This document shows positions 58,501 to 64,000 of a stretch of DNA of 64,000 nucleotides, in pieces; within the stretch, counting starts at the first letter, position 1, and each line of letters begins with the position of its first letter. The position numbers and the translations under genes were made by a program. This DNA is from Prunus persica. Taxonomy: Eukaryota > Streptophyta > Magnoliopsida > Rosales > Rosaceae. The DNA lies in NCBI RefSeq assembly GCF_000346465.2, contig NC_034009.1, forward strand, positions 9,023,251-9,087,250. Reading direction: 5' to 3'. The notes below the pieces were generated by a model that was not told where the DNA came from, did not search any database, and was given only the letters and a program-made list of their open reading frames with translations.

Positions 58501-61500
58501 TCCTCATTTTATTCGCTGTAGTTATTTACATACTTTGTTGTTAACTTACTCCAAACAGACCAGTCCCCAGCGTTGGTGATCCTATGAACGACCAAATTCC
58601 AACTCATGCTTGGCATCCAATGAGTCCACCAAACTTGGGACCATCCCCCAATGCTGGGATTCGTGGCTTTGGGGGCCATTTTCTTCCTAGGGCCGGAAAC
58701 ATGGCGTTGCCCTTGAATTCGGTAAGAATAATTCAATGATTGTCCTGCAACAATTTGCCATGAGAAACCATTATCTATTGTTACATGTTTCTTCTTCGTT
58801 CTCTTAAGACATCCATCAAAGGCGTATAGTATTTGACTTATCTGTAATGATTGGGCTGCAAATTAAGTGATTTGTTGGCATTGAAATGGAGTGTTGATTG
58901 AATAGTATTACAATGACCTTGTCATGTCATCTTCAGCTGAAGCTATGAAAGGATGGCTGCTGTGGCATTGAATTTTCTATTTTATTTAATTTATAATTTT
59001 CATGTTGTATATGATGCTAGTTTCTTTTATGATTTTAGTTATAAATTTCTGGTTTTATGCTTTTAAAAGTCTTATTATTTGCTCCCTAAATATTTAGGGT
59101 GGCCATGGTGGCTCTGCAGAGGGTCCTCTTCCTGGGATGCCAGTTTCGTCTTCTTTAACATCACAACAGGTATAAGGTGATCAAATTTTCTTTTAATTTA
59201 CATCGGACTCAAAAATCAAAACAATGATCTTTAAGTTTTCGTGGTATTTCATAGTGAAAATGACATATTGAATCTTTTTCAGAGTTTTAACCAGTCTATG
59301 CCGCATGTCGGCCAGAAAATATCTCCAGTGCAGAAGCCTATTCAGTCACCTCAGCATTTGCCACCTTCCCTTCAACAGCACCCTCAAACTCCAGCATCAT
59401 ACTCACACACACAAACAGTAAGGCAGCTTGGCCAGGCACAACTTTCTCATTCTTCTGGTCAAACACCATTTAGTCAAGCATTACCATCACAACAGTTTAT
59501 TGGCTTGGGTGGACAGTTGTCTGTCCCTCAGCCTGAGGTCCCAAAGAATGCATCTTCTGCTACAACACTACCAGCTCCTTTGAATATTAACTTACAACGC
59601 CACTCTGTGTCCTCCACAACAAATCAGCAGCCGCTTTCTTCTGCTCCTCCTGTCCAGCAACCACTGCTTCAGCCTCTTCAGCAGTCACCGTCTCAGTTAG
59701 CTCAGATGCTATCACAACAGACACAAACTCTGCAGGCAAGCTTTCAATCATCTCAGCAGGCGTTCTCCCAGCTCCAACAACAGTTGCAGCTAATGCAACC
59801 ATCAAATCAGGGTTTGGCACTGCATCAGATTTCCCAGGCTACTAAACAACAACAGGTATTCAAACATTAGATGCTACAATATTATGATCTTGTAGGGATA
59901 TATGGTAATAGGATGTGCTAGATGTGATACCATGATGATGTAATCTTTAGCTATTCTTTCATTGTCTTGCCTTAGTTGCTTAAACAAATCAATTGCATGA
60001 GCTGTGGCTCTAGAACTGCAGAAGCAATGTTATATAGATTGAAAAAAATGTGACCAGTTAGTGAGAAGTAGATGTGGAAGTTGAACTTAATGCACATTCA
60101 CATTAGTGAGCTTTGGCTTGGGATGTATATGGTATCTGTAACTGGGGCTCATAAGTGGTGGATCTTAGCTCCTGCATGCATATGTCCCATTGATGGATGT
60201 TGGTTGCCTGTCAAATGGATAAAACATTTTCACCTGGCTGTTCTTATATTAAGCTTCCTTTCTTATTTGTCAAATTCAGAAGCTTTCGCCCTATACAATC
60301 TTTGCATTTGTAGAAGGCTAATTGTCTGTGTTGTTCTTTTACTTTTAATTGTTTTTATCAACTCTTAAACTCATAAGCTGAATTTTATTTTTGCTCCTGC
60401 AGTCCCAGTGGACTGGGGTTGTACCACAGACAGTGGCCAGCACTGCTGCTGCCACACCAGCTGCAGATGTGCCTTCAGCCACATCTGTTGCTCCTGTAAC
60501 CCAAACTACGGCTCCTGCAAAATGTATTTGGACAGAGCACACCTCCCCGGATGGATACAAGTACTATTATAATAATGCTACTGGTGAAAGCAGGGTAAGG
60601 ATTTTTTTCATTTCCTCTGGCTGGTTTCTTGACTTCAATGTGGCTAATGCTGCTTATATGAACTTGTAGTGGGAGAAACCTGCCGAGTTTATATTGTTTG
60701 AGCAACAGCAGCAGCAACAAAAGGCGTCAGTTCAGCAGGCTCATACCCCATCACTCCCTCAAAATCTCTCTGCGCAGCAAGTTTCTCATAATCAACAGCT
60801 GCATCTTCAATCTCAGCTTCAACCACATCTACGAACTAACGTACATTTACAACAGCCATCTTTCTCTTCATCGGTAAGTGTTTTCTCATGGTTTCCGACT
60901 TATTAAAGACTTGGTTCTATCGTTAATAACTCTTTAATTTGGAATTCCAGTACCAGGCTTCACAGGCTTCTGGAATTATAGGTCACCAAAATGTTCAGGT
61001 AAATTTCACTCACTGTTACCAGGATATTCTCATTTTACAAGAAATCTGCAATTATATAATGATTCTCGCTAAACAATCCATATACTTCTAGGTTTTGTAA
61101 TTGGTTTTTTTTCATCATTTGGGTCTCCAGGAATTTGGTTATTCACAATTACCCACAACTAGATCAGTTGGTGATCCTACACACTTCCAACAGGTATTCA
61201 GTTTTTAAATTTATTGCTCAGTTTATTTTGTGTATCACAAATTAATTTTAGTTCTCTGTTTCTTTCCCAGGGGCTTCAAACTGCTCAGGAGTGGATGTGG
61301 AAGAATAAGCGAACAGGTTCTGATCAATTCTTCTGGTTGAGATTATGATGTCCGTTTTTGGTTTAATAGCCGACCTAGCAAGATAAAGGGGTTTGTAAGG
61401 GTTAAAATGGAGGTTGCTAGAAAGGGATTTCTTGGGTGCCTGGGGCTTTTATTGTGCCCTCAAAATTCATCTGTGTTGTATGTCATAAGACTCGCTCTTA

Positions 61501-61692
61501 TTGGGCCACGTTTTTTATTTTGAAGCATGGGCCTTTAAAATGCTTCATGGTCTTCTGTGCCCTGCTTGATTGTGCTTTTTTGCATAAAACAAACTGAAAC
61601 ACTAGACTCGTGAGCATTGTCTATCTTTTATTACTGTTTATCCCTTTCTAAATCAGTGAACATTTTTTTCTGTTCAATCTCCAGGGGCATGA
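52583..61692 (+). CDS. FCA: FCA flowering-time RNA-binding protein, 772 aa from CUG, 19 coding exons
   Basis: Exons: 52583-52910, 53235-53305, 53445-53523, 56688-56770, 56852-56903, 57326-57393, 57679-57745, 57841-57920, 58060-58124, 58395-58451, 58559-58721, 59098-59169, 59283-59855, 60403-60594, 60670-60873, 60951-60998, 61131-61193, 61271-61316, 61685-61692. All are in frame. FCA is a nuclear protein promoting flowering by favouring proximal polyadenylation of FLC antisense RNA. RRM1 has RNP2 LFVGSV (120-125) and RNP1 GCCFIKYA (160-167). RRM2 has LFVGSL (211-216) and GCGFVKY (250-256). A Gln/Pro-rich region is followed by a WW domain (about 629-654, WTEHTSPDGYKYYY...WEKP), which in Arabidopsis binds FY. 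The N-terminus is Arg/Gly/Pro-rich. No in-frame ATG exists before 52691, so a CTG at 52583 is taken as start. The last exon is tiny. Confidence 0.94.
52608..52694 (+). other. out-of-frame AUG uORF overlapping the FCA start region
   Basis: ATG at 52608 opens a 28-codon frame (MATATTTTTT...) that is +1 to FCA. It ends in TGA at 52692, overlapping the first in-frame FCA ATG (52691) as ATGA. Confidence 0.75.
53524..56687 (+). other. FCA intron 3, 3.16 kb
   Basis: By far the longest intron of the gene (the next longest is about 550 bp). In Arabidopsis, promoter-proximal polyadenylation inside intron 3 produces the truncated beta transcript and mediates FCA autoregulation. No exon or transposon was recognised inside, and I could not pin down the poly(A) site. 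Confidence 0.75.
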
Positions 61693-62254
61693 AGTGGTTG
61701 AGCAGAGCCTAAGGTGGCACACTGGCAAAAGTATTTATTCTCCGAGGAAGCTGAGCACGGCGACGATGGCAGCCAGGGCCCTTATTAGAGCTTGAAGATG
61801 CTCAGTGGGATGTGTAATGGAAACGTTTTCTTCTGCCCCGTAGTTTCTTTTTTGTGAGATTTTCCTGGCAACAGTTACTGGCTCACTGAATTGAGCACGT
61901 GTACCATTAGTACTGGGCAACCAAATGCCTTGAATGAGATGTAGCATATATTTGTATAACATAAAATACGATAATGAGTAGATATTTAGCTTAGCCTATT
62001 TTGAAACGAAAAGGTGGCCATGGTGTCACGTCATTCGAGTTATAATTGATGGGATCCATGCCTTTTTATGTTACCAGATGATGGTGGGAAAGACGGTAGC
62101 TTTGTTACCAAATACCATTTGGAAAACATTTGGTTAAGAATGTTATTTCCATTATCACCATTAGCAATACAAAGCTTCCTAATTTGAGTACACCATTGAT
62201 ATGCCTCTGCTGCGTCCCACTGTAGAAAGTGGTTTCCACAGTAGGCTAAAAAGA
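61693..62254. other. convergent 3' region between FCA and the peroxidase
   Basis: FCA 3' UTR and the 3' flank of the peroxidase; 562 bp with no other gene. Confidence 0.6.
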
Positions 62255-63562
<1,308 letters not shown>

Positions 63563-63637
63563 TTTTGTATTCTATCTTCTACTCTCTTCTCTTGGTATGC
63601 AGTGAAAATGTGAGTCAGGGTGGTACAAGTTTCTGCG

Positions 63638-63645
63638 TTATATAG
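63638..63645 (-). promoter_or_regulatory. TATA box of the peroxidase
   Basis: CTATATAA on the minus strand, about 76 bp upstream of the ATG. Confidence 0.65.
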
Positions 63646-64000
63646 AAGTCGAATGAGAATCTGTTCAGTAACAAAAAGCAGACTTGGTCATTGAGGTTTG
63701 GTTTTCGAGAGGGTAAAAGAGGTTAAGTGAGCAGAGGGGTAGTTAAGAAGACATAGTCAATTAACCTTTTAAGAAGAGGTCCATGTGCTTCTTCTTCATG
63801 CTGCTTTTCCCATTTTCAGGCCTCTCTGTGATATTCTTAGATATATCATGCATTAACTGAGGCAGTAGAGTTTCCTCAATCGTCCAGTGTAGGTTTCCTA
63901 AAATTTATGTCATTATTTTGGGATGATGGAAATACCATCTTCTGGGTTACAAATTAACAAATCTACGAATTTAAGTATAATCATTCCATTGCCGTTAAAA
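63646..64000. other. peroxidase upstream region
   Basis: Promoter flank only; no other feature seen before the window ends. Confidence 0.5.

Noticed and set aside
59587..59820. 77-residue antisense open frame
   Set aside because: Shadow of the Gln-rich FCA exon 13.
61271..61348. Read-through end of FCA in exon 18 (no intron 18)
   Set aside because: Possible, but a good donor (ACAG|GTTCTG) and acceptor (TCTCCAG|GG) exist and give a short end KNKRTGA. cDNA is needed to decide.

Overview
This window is nuclear DNA from a dicot plant. The genes have short exons with GT..AG introns in an AT-rich background. There is a plant-type U2 snRNA gene with USE/TATA/3'-box signals, two Cassandra TRIM retrotransposons carrying 5S rRNA-like sequence, plant LINE, SINE, MITE and hAT remnants, and plant-only gene families. 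A rosid, perhaps Rosaceae such as Prunus, is my guess from the feel of the proteins. I cannot prove it from sequence alone. The exon models below were read by hand from frame continuity and splice consensus.

Layout. At 0.4-2.2 kb is a minus-strand gene for a very acidic nuclear-type protein. At 5.2 kb is a 70-residue membrane protein gene. Between 7.0 and 8.0 kb a complete U2 snRNA gene sits next to broken copies of a PMEI/invertase-inhibitor gene. From 8.7 to 16.4 kb is a transposon island: a copia-type LTR remnant, a 2.7-kb solo LTR (minus), a Cassandra element and a 2.5-kb solo LTR (plus). A decayed PMEI-family gene (16.6 kb) and an intact one (18.2 kb) follow. At 20.3-21.8 kb is a single-pass membrane protein gene (minus). 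At 25.4-28.7 kb is galactokinase (12 exons, minus).

From 31 to 39.6 kb is a local family of small two-exon membrane-protein genes of unknown function. One copy is intact, one has lost its start codon and carries a stop at the splice junction, one is frameshifted by a 29-bp tandem duplication, and one is truncated and split by a hAT element and a Tourist-like MITE. Shards of the next gene's intron lie among them. At 40.1-43.0 kb is the GPN1-type GTPase (6 exons, minus). From 44.1 to 50.7 kb is a LINE that appears to be split by a copia LTR remnant (itself hit by a second Cassandra) and a third solo LTR.

At 51 kb is an intact invertase-inhibitor gene with the Pro-Lys-Phe motif (minus). It is divergent from FCA at 52.6-61.7 kb, which encodes a flowering-time RNA-binding protein in 19 coding exons, with two RRMs, a Q-rich region and a WW domain. 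FCA is convergent with a class III peroxidase of the PER40 type at 62.3-63.6 kb. FCA and PER40 are also neighbours in Arabidopsis.

Most of these genes are unrelated housekeeping or developmental genes rather than one pathway. The points most worth following are a probable CUG start of FCA with an overlapping AUG uORF, its 3.2-kb intron 3, the decaying small membrane-protein family with a TATA-derived microsatellite, three solo LTRs with intact target-site duplications, and the well-formed U2 gene. I see no defence system, CRISPR array or operon-like system.
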